Assembly (NCBI GenBank): GCA_949425635.1
Contig: CASPWD010000002.1
Span: 310,001 to 374,000, forward strand
DNA: 64,000 nt
Source: an uncultured Bacilli bacterium
GTDB lineage: Bacteria > Bacillota_I > Bacilli_A > RF39 > UBA660
Direction of reading: 5' to 3'
Shown here in pieces: positions 42,143-51,686 of this stretch. The notes under the pieces were generated by a model. The model was given only the letters and a program-made list of their open reading frames with translations, searched no databases and was not told where the DNA came from. The translations under genes and the position numbers were made by a program. Position 1 is the first letter of the stretch, and each line of letters begins with the position of its first letter.

Positions 42143-43029
42143 AATTTCTTATCTCCACCTAATATTGCATAACATTTCTTTTTATAATCATTAATCTCTT
42201 CTTGCGTAAATATATCAAAATCTTCATCGTCATATGTATAGAAAAGCGGAAATAATTTAAAGAATTCATCTACTTTATTTTTTGAAATTCCCATTCTACA
42301 CTTATTCATAAAAGCATGAATTAAGACTATCAATATATTACGACACCAATCCATACTTTCTTTATATTCTTGCTTATCATAATAATCACTCATTCTATCA
42401 ATATTACCTAAAGTTATATAAGTAGTCTCTTCCTTATCTGTATACTTAGAAAACTCAACTAACATTCCTAAAGAATCAGCTCTTGAATATAATTTTTCCA
42501 TAATATCTTTGCCAATAATAAATTCTACTATTTCTGCCAAAATCATCTCAAATAAATATGGAGTATCTTTTGATTTGTCACCAAAATATCTTTTTGTTAA
42601 AACTTCTGTATAGCCCTCATTAAAACAATTAAACAAATAATTTCTTTGGAACCCAATAAAGCAATCATCACCATCTAGCAGTCTACTAGACATATGAAAT
42701 AATTCATGATAAATAATCTCATCCATTCTGTCTAAATAATCTTCAGCAATATTAAGAATGTTTAATGATCCATCATACACAGCCATATTATTATTTTCTA
42801 ATTCAGGCACAACAACAATTTTTAAATCTCTTAAATTATTAGACATGAAAGTAAAGTCATAATTGCATCCTTTACTAGCCAACGTATTAATAAACTCTTC
42901 TATATACTCATTATATTTATCAAAATCAACGTTTTTTAAAACTCTCAAAGCCTTAATAGATCCGTTTTTTATATTTTTTCTTACTAATTTAGGTTTCTTT
43001 ACTTTTCTTAAACATTTTACTACTTTCAC
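42130..43029 (-). CDS. Gluzincin-like HExxH metallopeptidase, cytoplasmic
   Basis: 299 residues. HELFH (His108, His112) and a downstream FNEGYTE (Glu138 or Glu142) give the HExxH + Glu zinc site of gluzincins. No signal peptide or membrane helix; the basic first 30 residues could bind nucleic acid or membrane. I chose the GTG at 43029, 4 nt after AAGGTGAT. The substrate is unknown; it is unrelated in length and motif detail to the tandem HExxH genes near 58-61 kb. Confidence 0.68.
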   Translation of the reverse strand: MKVVKCLRKVKKPKLVRKNIKNGSIKALRVLKNVDFDKYNEYIEEFINTLASKGCNYDFTFMSNNLRDLKIVVVPELENNNMAVYDGSLNILNIAEDYLDRMDEIIYHELFHMSSRLLDGDDCFIGFQRNYLFNCFNEGYTEVLTKRYFGDKSKDTPYLFEMILAEIVEFIIGKDIMEKLYSRADSLGMLVEFSKYTDKEETTYITLGNIDRMSDYYDKQEYKESMDWCRNILIVLIHAFMNKCRMGISKNKVDEFFKLFPLFYTYDDEDFDIFTQEEINDYKKKCYAILGGDKKLKKN

Positions 43030-43085
43030 CTTTATCACCTTGACTAATGTCATTTAGTATAACAACCAAATAAATCAAAATCAAT

Positions 43086-43116
43086 AAAAAAGCATCCAAA
43101 TCATACTTGGATACTC
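43086..43116 (-). terminator. Intrinsic terminator after the DUF2975-like gene
   Basis: Minus-strand stem AGTATCCAA/TTGGATGCT followed by six T. Confidence 0.8.
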
Positions 43117-43120
43117 TTTA

Positions 43121-43810
43121 CTACTCTTGTCCTTCTTCTAACTCTTTTGCAACTCTTACATAATTTTTTTGTAATTCATAAGCATAATTAAATACATAAG
43201 ATATAGCAAAAATAATTAAAATTAAAACAATTAAAGATAGATTAAAATTCATCTTAAATCCGCCATTCAAAGGCAAAATTTGACTAGACACATAAGAACA
43301 AAAACATTCTAAAATTAAATAAGCTCCAAATCCCCATCCAATCATTCTAATAATCTTAGGATTTTCCTTACTAAATGGTGTAGACTCTTTAGCTATATTC
43401 AGAAATAAATTATCTAGCTTCATAAGTAAAAAGATAACTAAAGACATCTGAATAACTAATCCAAAAAACACGACTGCAAGAAAAATTATAAAATCTTCTT
43501 TGTAAGCACCATCAGCCAAATCATAAGCAATTTCTTTAGCTTCTTCAACTTGTTCTAAATCTCCATTATAAGTATTCATAAAATTATTTGTAATTGTGGT
43601 ATCAAAAACTTGACCATACTCATTAAGTGTTCCATCTGTATTGTATAATTCCATATTTCCCAATACAACAATAAAAATTACACCTACTAACGCTACTAAA
43701 AACGTCAATAGCAACAAAACAATCCAAGAAATTCTTGCAATAATATAAATAACTTTACTTAACCCTTTCATATGTTTCAAAGTATCTTTATTAATTTTTA
43801 AACTTTGCAT
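43121..43810 (-). CDS. DUF2975-like four-helix membrane protein
   Basis: 229 residues. Four hydrophobic helices (about 24-49, 112-135, 153-170 and 186-206) with a roughly 60-residue outer loop between the first two. The segment LDNLFLNIAKESTPFSKENPKIIRMIG is typical of DUF2975 proteins, which often sit beside small HTH regulators; none is visible here. Function unknown. Own terminator. Confidence 0.75.
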   Translation of the reverse strand: MQSLKINKDTLKHMKGLSKVIYIIARISWIVLLLLTFLVALVGVIFIVVLGNMELYNTDGTLNEYGQVFDTTITNNFMNTYNGDLEQVEEAKEIAYDLADGAYKEDFIIFLAVVFFGLVIQMSLVIFLLMKLDNLFLNIAKESTPFSKENPKIIRMIGWGFGAYLILECFCSYVSSQILPLNGGFKMNFNLSLIVLILIIFAISYVFNYAYELQKNYVRVAKELEEGQE

Positions 43811-43855
43811 TAAACTCTCACTCCTTAAAACAAGTATACACTATATTAATAAATA

Positions 43856-43880
43856 TAAAAAGCTTAAGTCACCTTAAGCT
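43856..43880 (-). terminator. Intrinsic terminator after the 43894 gene
   Basis: Stem AGCTTAAG/CTTAAGCT with a short T-run. Confidence 0.65.
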
Positions 43881-43893
43881 CTCTTATATTCTA

Positions 43894-44952
43894 TTATTTG
43901 TTCAAAAAACTTATATTTTTAAATTGATATAAGAATAAACCAATACCAAAGATAAATACTAAGAATTCGATTATTCCTCCAAAATATGGAATAATTACAG
44001 CTAACTCAACAACAATTACACCAATTATTCCTTCTACAAACATATTTTCTTGCTTCTTTAGTAAAGACCAAATCTTCTTTCCAATAATATAACTTGCATA
44101 TAACCAACCTACATACATAGATATAAAATATAAAACCAAGACTATCAATGATAATGGTATAGTCACTTCACATAATAATGCTGCAATAGCTACAATTGGT
44201 ACTATAATTAATGCCCCAAATCCAAGACCTATACTTAATAATGTATTTCCTGACTCTACTTTATATTCATTTAAAACTTTCTTAATCTTAGGGAATACCA
44301 ACAAGATAACTAATAAACATACCAAATTAGTTAATGCATTGTAAATCCAATTTTTTATAACTGTAGCGGTATCTATAACAGTTTCTGTACTTTCAACTTC
44401 AATTAGTTCACCTATTGTAGCTTTATCTACTCCACTTAATGTTGCATCTTCGTTATAAGTTAAACTTCCTACAATAGTTGTACTTTGATCTAACAAGATA
44501 TTATCTGCTGTAGCATTTACTTTACCACTTACAGTAACTCCTCTTAAATCGATTGTCTCTCCGAAGATATATAAATCTCTTCCAATATCGGTTTTAAATA
44601 CAACATTACTTCCAAATACATAAGCATCTCTTGGAATTATTGCTGATTCACTTATTGTAATAAAATTACCAAATATAAATAAATCTTTTTCAACCTCACC
44701 ACCAATAGTCAAAGAATTACCAAAGTAAACACCATAACTAGCTTTACCATTAACTGTCATCGTATTACCAAACAATAATCCTATACCATCAATATCTCCA
44801 CTAAAATTAACATCATTTCCAAATACAAATTTACTTGAATCATAGCTTTCTGTCAAATCAACATTATCACCAAACTCTGTCACCTTAGCACCTACTAACA
44901 TAGGCATAAATGCTAATAAAAAAGTTAAAATAAACAAAATTTTCTTTTTCAT
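43894..44952 (-). CDS. Exported bactofilin-like (polymer-forming) membrane protein
   Basis: 352 residues. Signal peptide (1-19), then a repetitive beta-helix (about 20-185): units FVFGNDVNFSGDI, LLFGNTMTVNGKA, VYFGNSLTIGGEV, LFIFGNFITISES and YVFGSNVVFKTDI follow the bactofilin/polymer-forming pattern. Four or five hydrophobic helices (about 195-345) follow. Both parts together suggest a surface beta-helix held to the membrane. The ATG at 44952 is 11 nt after AGGAG. Confidence 0.75.
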   Translation of the reverse strand: MKKKILFILTFLLAFMPMLVGAKVTEFGDNVDLTESYDSSKFVFGNDVNFSGDIDGIGLLFGNTMTVNGKASYGVYFGNSLTIGGEVEKDLFIFGNFITISESAIIPRDAYVFGSNVVFKTDIGRDLYIFGETIDLRGVTVSGKVNATADNILLDQSTTIVGSLTYNEDATLSGVDKATIGELIEVESTETVIDTATVIKNWIYNALTNLVCLLVILLVFPKIKKVLNEYKVESGNTLLSIGLGFGALIIVPIVAIAALLCEVTIPLSLIVLVLYFISMYVGWLYASYIIGKKIWSLLKKQENMFVEGIIGVIVVELAVIIPYFGGIIEFLVFIFGIGLFLYQFKNISFLNK

Positions 44953-45011
44953 AATCTCAATCACTCCTTACAATAATTATACACCAAGAATCAAACTTTT
45001 AATATAAAATA

Positions 45012-45569
45012 TTACAATAAATAAAAACCAAAAACTACTCCACATATTGCTCCAACCAAATGACCTAAATGAGATACATTATCTTTCTTAAACAAACCAT
45101 CAACAATCTCGTTAACTATATAAAATATAAATATTAAAATAAGTGTTATTGGTATCTTACCTGCTTCAATATTAACAAATGAACTAAGTACTATAAACAT
45201 AAATACAACACCACTAGCACCAAGTATCTTCTTTTTTCCCACTATTGAATTAATAAGTCCAGTTACTCCAGCCGTAATTAAAATCATAAAGAGCAAATTT
45301 AATGTTCCATATTTTTCTTCTATCATTGGTCCAATAAGCAGTATATACAAAAAATTATTTGAAAAATGTTTCCAATTACTATGACCTAAAACATGAGTAA
45401 ACATTCTTACATAAGTTAAAGGATTAAAAATACTACTTCTATAACTACAAAACAATAAATCATCTGACTTTTTCTTTGTAATATAACTAAGTACTAAAAC
45501 ACCAAAAGAAATAAAAAAATAACTTAATACCAATACAGAATTGTATTGTAAATAATTTATAATTTCCAT
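45012..45569 (-). CDS. Rhomboid-family intramembrane serine protease
   Basis: 185 residues, six hydrophobic helices. Catalytic Ser119 in GASG and His170 in HLGHLVGA form the rhomboid dyad, and HFSNNFL (69-74) is the helix-2 oxyanion His/Asn region. No extra domain. It would cleave membrane proteins in the bilayer; substrates unknown. Between the bactofilin-like gene and the HtrA gene, and has its own GGTGAT RBS. Confidence 0.9.
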   Translation of the reverse strand: MEIINYLQYNSVLVLSYFFISFGVLVLSYITKKKSDDLLFCSYRSSIFNPLTYVRMFTHVLGHSNWKHFSNNFLYILLIGPMIEEKYGTLNLLFMILITAGVTGLINSIVGKKKILGASGVVFMFIVLSSFVNIEAGKIPITLILIFIFYIVNEIVDGLFKKDNVSHLGHLVGAICGVVFGFYLL

Positions 45570-45614
45570 ATTATCACCAATCCTATTATATCAAAATTCA
45601 CAAATTATAATCAC

Positions 45615-45645
45615 AAAAAAAGAAATTGAAACAATTCAATCTCTT
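45615..45645 (-). terminator. Intrinsic terminator after the HtrA gene
   Basis: Stem AAGAGATTGAA/TTCAATTTCTT with seven T. Confidence 0.85.
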
Positions 45646-47018
45646 TATGTAGTCATTCCTTTACTACCTAATGTTATAGTTAAAGTTTTCTCTTTACCAT
45701 CTCTTTCGATAGTAATATCTATCTTATCCCCAATATCATATTTATATAATTCAAACTTGAAGAATGAAGAATTCTCAACTTCTACATCATTAACTTTTAA
45801 AATCTTATCGCCTTTTTCTAAGCCACCTTTAGCTGCTGGTGAACCTTTTTCAACAGCTTGAACATAAACACCACTAGCATCAGGATCTCTATAAGTAGGC
45901 ACTGCATCTCCCACAGTAACTCCTATATAAGGATAAGTAATTTGTTCTCCTTTAATAAACTTCTCAGCATATTTTACTGCTGTTTCAATTGGAATAGCAA
46001 ATCCCATTCCTTCTACTGAAGAACTAGCCAATTTCATATTAGTAATACCAATAACTTGTCCATTACTATTACATAATGGTCCACCTGAGTTACCACTATT
46101 AATAGCTGTATCTGTTTGTAATACTTGCATTACTTGTGAAGCTACTGAACTACCAGAGCTTGATATAGCAACGGTTCTATTTTTACCTGAAATAACTCCC
46201 CTTGTAACTGTCCAAGCATAGGTAGATGAATCAAGTGGAGAACCTACTGCAAATGTTGTATCACCTAATTTTAAATCTTCACTGCTACCAATTTCAGCTA
46301 CAGATATTATTTTATCTTTACCAATTCCAAGAAGTGCTACATCAGAATACTCATCACTTCCAACAACTTCCACTTCTTCTCTTTTATTATTAGTAAATAC
46401 TACTCGAACTTCATCGGCTCCATCAATAACATGGTTATTAGTTAAAATATAAGCATCATCACCATCTGTCTTGTATACAAATCCTGTTCCTGTTGAATAA
46501 AGTTTATTTCTTACATAACTTTCAACTACAACAACGGAATCATACACTTTTTCAACAGCTTCGCTAATACCTGTATCAGTAACCGTTACTTCTCTCTTAG
46601 TCGTTTCAATAACTAAATTTTTTAAATAGTATTGATAAAAACAAGTAAACGCTCCCAAGCATAATATGAAAGTTATAACAACTGCAATAACAGGATAAAC
46701 AAATTTCTTAGACTTTTCAAACTTCTCTTGTCTAACTAATCTTTTTTCCTCTTTTTTTGCTAATTTCTCATCAATACCAGATTCTTCTTTATGATATACA
46801 ACACTAACTTCAGCTGTATTATCTTTAGGTGTTTCCAGTATTATTTCTTCCTTTTTTTTCTTTGACACCTTTTCAACTTCAACATTTTCTACTTCAGTCT
46901 TATTTTCTTCTACCTTGACTTCAACCTTTGTTCCACAATTTTGACAAAATTTACTTGAAGCACTTATTTCTTCTCCACAATTAGAGCAAATTATCTTTTC
47001 TTCTTTTTTCCTTCCCAT
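45645..47018 (-). CDS. HtrA/DegS-like membrane serine protease with zinc ribbon
   Basis: 457 residues. N-terminal zinc ribbon CSNC...CQNC (Cys11, 14, 25, 28), charged linker, membrane helix (about 107-128), a trypsin-like protease with His196 (LTNNHVIDG), Asp226 (YSDVALLG) and Ser311 (GNSGGPL), and a PDZ domain (about 365-450). It belongs to the HtrA family of envelope quality-control proteases. The cytoplasmic zinc ribbon is an added module common in this gut lineage but absent in the Bacillus HtrA. RBS AGGTGAT. Confidence 0.93.
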   Translation of the reverse strand: MGRKKEEKIICSNCGEEISASSKFCQNCGTKVEVKVEENKTEVENVEVEKVSKKKKEEIILETPKDNTAEVSVVYHKEESGIDEKLAKKEEKRLVRQEKFEKSKKFVYPVIAVVITFILCLGAFTCFYQYYLKNLVIETTKREVTVTDTGISEAVEKVYDSVVVVESYVRNKLYSTGTGFVYKTDGDDAYILTNNHVIDGADEVRVVFTNNKREEVEVVGSDEYSDVALLGIGKDKIISVAEIGSSEDLKLGDTTFAVGSPLDSSTYAWTVTRGVISGKNRTVAISSSGSSVASQVMQVLQTDTAINSGNSGGPLCNSNGQVIGITNMKLASSSVEGMGFAIPIETAVKYAEKFIKGEQITYPYIGVTVGDAVPTYRDPDASGVYVQAVEKGSPAAKGGLEKGDKILKVNDVEVENSSFFKFELYKYDIGDKIDITIERDGKEKTLTITLGSKGMTT

Positions 47019-47167
47019 TTAATATCACCTTTCTAAAAAACAATATACTAAGCAATTGTTAAGATTTTGTGAACTTTTCGTAAAAAAATTGAAAAACTAT
47101 AACTTTTCTCAATTCTTTATATTTTCTATACTCACTAATATAGTTTACCAAATTATTATACTTTTAT

Positions 47168-47202
47168 CACTAGAAAAAGATTACTCATGTAATCTTTTCA
47201 CT
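47168..47202 (-). terminator. Intrinsic terminator after the PRPP synthetase-like gene
   Basis: Minus-strand stem GAAAAGATTAC/GTAATCTTTTTC with loop ATGA. Confidence 0.75.
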
Positions 47203-47214
47203 AGTATGTATTAT

Positions 47215-48357
47215 TTACTTAGATTCTTTATTAAACTTCTCTTCTACCAATCTAACAGGATAAGACTTATCTGTCATTATTGAAGAAATAGATAAATCAT
47301 TATGAATATTATAAATAATTTCAGCTACTTGTTTTGAACAATCACATACATGTAACCACTTAGATTTTTGATACTCCTCAGGAATATATGACAGATTAGT
47401 TGTATAAACACCATCTAACATTTTCTTTTGATAATACTCTTCAAACTTATCTATTCCTTTAGTAAAGAGTGCATAAGTAACAACAACATAAATATATTTT
47501 ACATTACGTTTCTTTAATTCCTCTATAACATCAAACATAGATCCGCCACTAGAAATCATATCATCGCTTACGATTGCTGTATAACCATCTAGATCACCAG
47601 TTCCGCAATAATCATGAGCAATAACAGGATACTTGCCATCCACTAAATTATTATAATCTCTTTGTTTAATAAAACTTCCTGCTTCACGATGAATATACTT
47701 TGAATTAAATGAATTTAAATAAACATTTCTTCTACCAGTTGCTCCATTATCAGGTGCCACAAAGACTAACTTTTTAAGTCGATTCATACTTAAATCATTA
47801 ATCAAGTTTTCCAAAATTGTATTAGTTGGAAATATATTATCAAATTCCATATTATGTATCGCATGTTCAACGCCTTGATCATGAGCATCAAAAGTTATAA
47901 AACTTCGAACTCTACTCATCATATCTAGCTCATGTAAAACCATTCCACACAATAAATTCTCTCTCGTATTTCTTCGATGTTGTCTACCAGCATACAAAAG
48001 TGGCATAACAATATTTATACTCTTGGCATGACAATTACACGCTCCAATACCATCTTTTAATTCTACAATTAAATCGTTAGGACTTGTATGATTAATCAAA
48101 CCATGCATCTTATACTCAACACTATAGTTTCCTATATCAGTAAGCATATACATATCTTTTCCTCGAACTGTTTCATTTATTTCTACCTTAAAATGTCCAT
48201 CCTCAAAGAAATTCTCCTTTATTGGTACAATAAAAGTATACTCATCCTTATCTAATCCGTACATTTGAAGTAAGTGCTCATCAATTTTTCTACCTAGGCC
48301 TTCAGCACTCTTAAAAACCATTAAACGTAAGTCATTATTTTCAATTTGTTTCTTCAT
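47215..48357 (-). CDS. Ribose-phosphate pyrophosphokinase-like protein (PRPP synthetase family)
   Basis: 380 residues against about 315 for usual Prs. PRPP-binding loop IVSDDMISSGGSM (about 266-278), catalytic-flap region 'AGRQHRRNTRENL' (about 119-131), FDAHD (156-160) and 'PDNGATGRRN' place it in the Prs family (makes PRPP from ribose 5-phosphate and ATP). The N-terminal 45 residues and the C-terminal 40 are unlike standard Prs. Whether it is the housekeeping enzyme or a paralogue cannot be told here. It has a long (~110 nt) leader. Confidence 0.8.
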   Translation of the reverse strand: MKKQIENNDLRLMVFKSAEGLGRKIDEHLLQMYGLDKDEYTFIVPIKENFFEDGHFKVEINETVRGKDMYMLTDIGNYSVEYKMHGLINHTSPNDLIVELKDGIGACNCHAKSINIVMPLLYAGRQHRRNTRENLLCGMVLHELDMMSRVRSFITFDAHDQGVEHAIHNMEFDNIFPTNTILENLINDLSMNRLKKLVFVAPDNGATGRRNVYLNSFNSKYIHREAGSFIKQRDYNNLVDGKYPVIAHDYCGTGDLDGYTAIVSDDMISSGGSMFDVIEELKKRNVKYIYVVVTYALFTKGIDKFEEYYQKKMLDGVYTTNLSYIPEEYQKSKWLHVCDCSKQVAEIIYNIHNDLSISSIMTDKSYPVRLVEEKFNKESK

Positions 48358-48471
48358 TTTTACTCCTCATCCACATATTACTTTATTAAACAAAACAAGT
48401 CTAATTATTACATCTTATCCCTTTACCTTTCTATTACTTTACCATCTATTTATCACACAACTATTATAGCA
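48358..48471 (-). promoter_or_regulatory. Promoter and leader of the PRPP synthetase-like gene
   Basis: An extended -10 box TGCTATAAT (48463-48471) starts an untranslated region of about 100 nt ahead of the GAGGAG RBS. No known riboswitch fold is apparent to me. It contains the short frame ATG-GTA-AAG-TAA. The rest of the 48358-48550 gap holds the next terminator. Confidence 0.45.
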
Positions 48472-48524
48472 TGTTAAAGACTAAAATATATTCAATCTAC
48501 TAATTTATTTACTTTTTTTACATA

Positions 48525-48551
48525 CAAAAATTACTGCCTAAAAACAGTAAT
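48525..48551 (-). terminator. Intrinsic terminator after the acetyltransferase gene
   Basis: Stem ATTACTG/CAGTAAT with T-rich tail, minus strand. Confidence 0.75.
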
Positions 48552-49132
48552 TATTTTTCTTCTAATCTATAGAACTTTCCTTCTTTATAATATTCTTTTA
48601 CACCATTACTTCTCATTACAATAAAACGATTATCTAAAGGCTTATCTTTTTCAATTATTCTTGTCTTAGATACAACTGCAACACTATTATCTTTCATATC
48701 TTGAAACACAACTGCATTGGCTCCAACTCTACAATTATTCCCTATCTTAACATTTCCAATAATCTTCGCTCCTGCTCCTATATAAGCGTTGTCTCCAATA
48801 GTCGGATTGCCTTCATCATCTGAATCAATCAAACGATCTGCTCCAATTGTAACATGTTGAAATATAACAGCATTCTTGCCAATAACACTTAAATCTGAAA
48901 TAAAAATACCAAGTATACTATGTGGAAAATAAGGCTCACCCAAAAACGTCGCATTAATTCCAATATAGCTTCCTCTTTTTAACAAGTAATCATTATAAAC
49001 ACTTGCACAAATTCCACTTTGCTTATTATTATCTTTTAAATATTTTTTTAATTCCCAAACATTCTTAAAACGTAAAAAAACAAAAAAAGAACATATTGGA
49101 CGAATTAAATCTTTTAACAACTTCTTTATCAT
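48551..49132 (-). CDS. Hexapeptide-repeat acyltransferase (serine acetyltransferase-like)
   Basis: 193 residues. Left-handed beta-helix repeats (VIGKNAVIFQHVTIG, PTIGDNAYIGAGAKIIGN, VKIGNNCRVGANAVV) with His92 in FQHVTIG as in CysE-type transferases. Related proteins also O-acetylate glycans; the acceptor is unknown. The basic N-terminus has a hydrophobic stretch (about 8-22) that may touch the membrane. Single gene. Confidence 0.82.
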   Translation of the reverse strand: MIKKLLKDLIRPICSFFVFLRFKNVWELKKYLKDNNKQSGICASVYNDYLLKRGSYIGINATFLGEPYFPHSILGIFISDLSVIGKNAVIFQHVTIGADRLIDSDDEGNPTIGDNAYIGAGAKIIGNVKIGNNCRVGANAVVFQDMKDNSVAVVSKTRIIEKDKPLDNRFIVMRSNGVKEYYKEGKFYRLEEK

Positions 49133-49215
49133 ACACTCACCTTACAATAAAATTATATAATAAAACAGACTAAATTCCAACCAAAAGAAAAAGATAAACC
49201 TTTTCATGATTTACC

Positions 49216-49440
49216 TTACTTTATATCAGTTACTAGAAAATCTATTTTAGCTATTGCTTCTTTAATCAAATCACAATTAATTTCTTTATCTAAAGTAACG
49301 ATAGCTTCCTTCTTATCTAAATTAACTTTAACACCTTTAACTCCGTCTAAATTTCCTAATGCATCTTGAACCTTCATCGCACAATGATTGCAATGCATTC
49401 CTTCAATACTAACTACTTTTTTTATCTTCTTCCCAAACAT
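49216..49440 (-). CDS. copZ: CopZ-like copper chaperone
   Basis: 74 residues, one heavy-metal-associated domain with the metal motif GMHCNHCAMKV (Cys17 and Cys20). It is a cytosolic Cu(I) carrier that gives copper to CopA. It lies 15 nt after copA in the csoR-mnmA-copA-copZ operon. Confidence 0.92.
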   Translation of the reverse strand: MFGKKIKKVVSIEGMHCNHCAMKVQDALGNLDGVKGVKVNLDKKEAIVTLDKEINCDLIKEAIAKIDFLVTDIK

Positions 49441-49455
49441 TTAAATCTCCTCTTT

Positions 49456-51675
49456 CTATCTATTCTTATCTAACTTTAGCATCTTTAATCTTAAAGCATT
49501 AAATATAACAGTCAAACTACTTAACATCATCGCCATACTAGCTATCATTGGATTTAACTTAATTCCAGCAAAGCTAAACATTCCAAGCGCTACAGGTATC
49601 ATTAAAGTATTATAGAAAAATGCCCAAAATAAATTCTGCTTTATATTTCTTATTGTATGTTTGCTTATTGTTATTAAATCAAGTATCCTACTTAAATCAT
49701 TATTAAGAAGTATTACATTAGCAGAATCAATTGCTATATCTGTCGCATTCGTTAAAGTAACTCCAACATCGGCATTTGCTAAAGACGGAGCATCATTTAT
49801 TCCATCTCCTACCATCATAACAATTTTACCACTCTTTTTAAGTCTTTTTATTACACTAACTTTTTCACTTGGTAGAACATTTGCAATAACTTTTTTTACT
49901 CCAAGCTGATGAGCTATTATCGAAGCTGTCTTCTCGTTATCACCAGTTAGCATTATAACTTCAATCTTTTTATCAGTTAAATTATTAATTACCTCTTCGG
50001 CTTCACTTCTTACAACATCATTAACACCAATCAAAGCTTTAACATCACCATTTATAATTACATAGACAACACTACTAGCATTATTCACTATTGTGTCCTC
50101 ATCTTCCTGATGCTTATTCTTTATATTTAACTTCTTAAGAATTTTAGCACTTCCAACATAAATTACATCATCTTTAATTTTGCCCTTTAAACCAATGCCA
50201 TCTATATTTTCAAATTCAAAAACTTCATATTGCTTAAGTTTATTTTCGCGATTATATTCCTTGAATGCTCCACTAATTGGATGTGTCGACATCTCTTCTA
50301 AGCTACAAACTTTACTCAAAAGTTTATCGTCACTTTCATTACTATAATTATAAATATTAGCTATTTTTAAATTACCATAAGTTAAAGTACCTGTTTTATC
50401 CATAACGATCGTATCTACTTTATTTATCATCTCTATAGTTTCACTTGACTTAACCAAAATACCTCGACTTGCACATAATCCTTCACTTACCACAATTGCT
50501 AAAGGAGTTGCTAGTCCTAAAGCACAAGGACAAGCTACTACCAATACAGATACAAATATATTAATCGTTTCATTTACTGATGTTCCCGCTATTAAGTTAC
50601 AAACTACAGACAATATCGCAATTACAATAACGATTGGAACAAAATAACCACTAACTTTATCAGCTACTCGAGCTATTTTAGCTTTTGTATTTGTTGCTTC
50701 CATAACTAACTTTACAATTCCTGATATCGTTGAATCTCTTCCAATCTTCTCTGCACAATACTCTATATACCCATCATAATTTATACTTCCTGCAATTACT
50801 TTATCATCTATTTTCTTTTTAACTGGCACAGATTCTCCTGTAATAAAAGATTCATCTAAATGAGCTTCACCATTAACAATCTTTCCGTCTACAGCTATCT
50901 TCATACCAGGTTTAGCAACTAAAGTCATACCAACCTTAACTTCATCAATTGTGACTTCTTTTATTTTACCATCTATAAGTACCAAAGCACTTTCTGGCGT
51001 AATTAAAGCCATCTTACTTATTGCATCTTTAGTTTTATCTTTACTTTTCAAATCAATAAACCTTCCAAGTTTTATAAAGAATATGACAGTTGAAACAGAT
51101 TCAAAATATAAATTATGTACATAATGATGATTTCCTTTTAGTATCATAAATGTCCCAAATACACTATATAAAAAGCTAGATAAAACTCCAATACTAACTA
51201 AAGTGTCCATATTAGGTGTCTTATGAATTAAATTCTTATAACCATTCTTTAAAATATCGAACCCATAAGCCAAAAAGATTCCTGATAATATCAATAAACT
51301 AATTGCATAATTAAAAGGATTATCTTTCATATCTATGATTTTTAAAGTAGGAAGATTAATCATATGTCCCATTGAAACATACATAACAAATATAGCCAGT
51401 ATTCCAAATAGTATTAAATAAACACGCTCTTTATTGTTTTTCTTAATATCTACAGAAGGATCATATATTCCCATTGACTTAAAACCAGCTTCTTTAACAA
51501 ATCGTTCTAAATCATCCATAGAAAGAACATCATCTTCATAACTAATACTAGCCGTTGCCATAACTAAATTTACCGACGCATCAAGTACATGTGCCTGCTT
51601 ATTCAAATATTTTTCCAGTCCACTCGAACAAGCACTACAAGTCATTCCCTCAATACTTAAAATTACCTTTTTCAT
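49456..51675 (-). CDS. copA: Copper-exporting P1B-type ATPase
   Basis: 739 residues. One N-terminal HMA domain (GMTCSACS), eight hydrophobic helices, the CPC copper site (ACPCALGLATP, about 380-390), phosphorylation site VMDKTGTLT (about 424-432), the HP motif (STHPISGAF), 'GDGINDAPSLANAD' and C-terminal 'MMLSSLTVIFNALRL' typical of CopA. It exports Cu(I). Follows mnmA by 11 nt and is under the CsoR-type promoter. Only one HMA, against two in many Bacillota. Confidence 0.96.
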   Translation of the reverse strand: MKKVILSIEGMTCSACSSGLEKYLNKQAHVLDASVNLVMATASISYEDDVLSMDDLERFVKEAGFKSMGIYDPSVDIKKNNKERVYLILFGILAIFVMYVSMGHMINLPTLKIIDMKDNPFNYAISLLILSGIFLAYGFDILKNGYKNLIHKTPNMDTLVSIGVLSSFLYSVFGTFMILKGNHHYVHNLYFESVSTVIFFIKLGRFIDLKSKDKTKDAISKMALITPESALVLIDGKIKEVTIDEVKVGMTLVAKPGMKIAVDGKIVNGEAHLDESFITGESVPVKKKIDDKVIAGSINYDGYIEYCAEKIGRDSTISGIVKLVMEATNTKAKIARVADKVSGYFVPIVIVIAILSVVCNLIAGTSVNETINIFVSVLVVACPCALGLATPLAIVVSEGLCASRGILVKSSETIEMINKVDTIVMDKTGTLTYGNLKIANIYNYSNESDDKLLSKVCSLEEMSTHPISGAFKEYNRENKLKQYEVFEFENIDGIGLKGKIKDDVIYVGSAKILKKLNIKNKHQEDEDTIVNNASSVVYVIINGDVKALIGVNDVVRSEAEEVINNLTDKKIEVIMLTGDNEKTASIIAHQLGVKKVIANVLPSEKVSVIKRLKKSGKIVMMVGDGINDAPSLANADVGVTLTNATDIAIDSANVILLNNDLSRILDLITISKHTIRNIKQNLFWAFFYNTLMIPVALGMFSFAGIKLNPMIASMAMMLSSLTVIFNALRLKMLKLDKNR

Positions 51676-51686
51676 GCTTCACCTCA

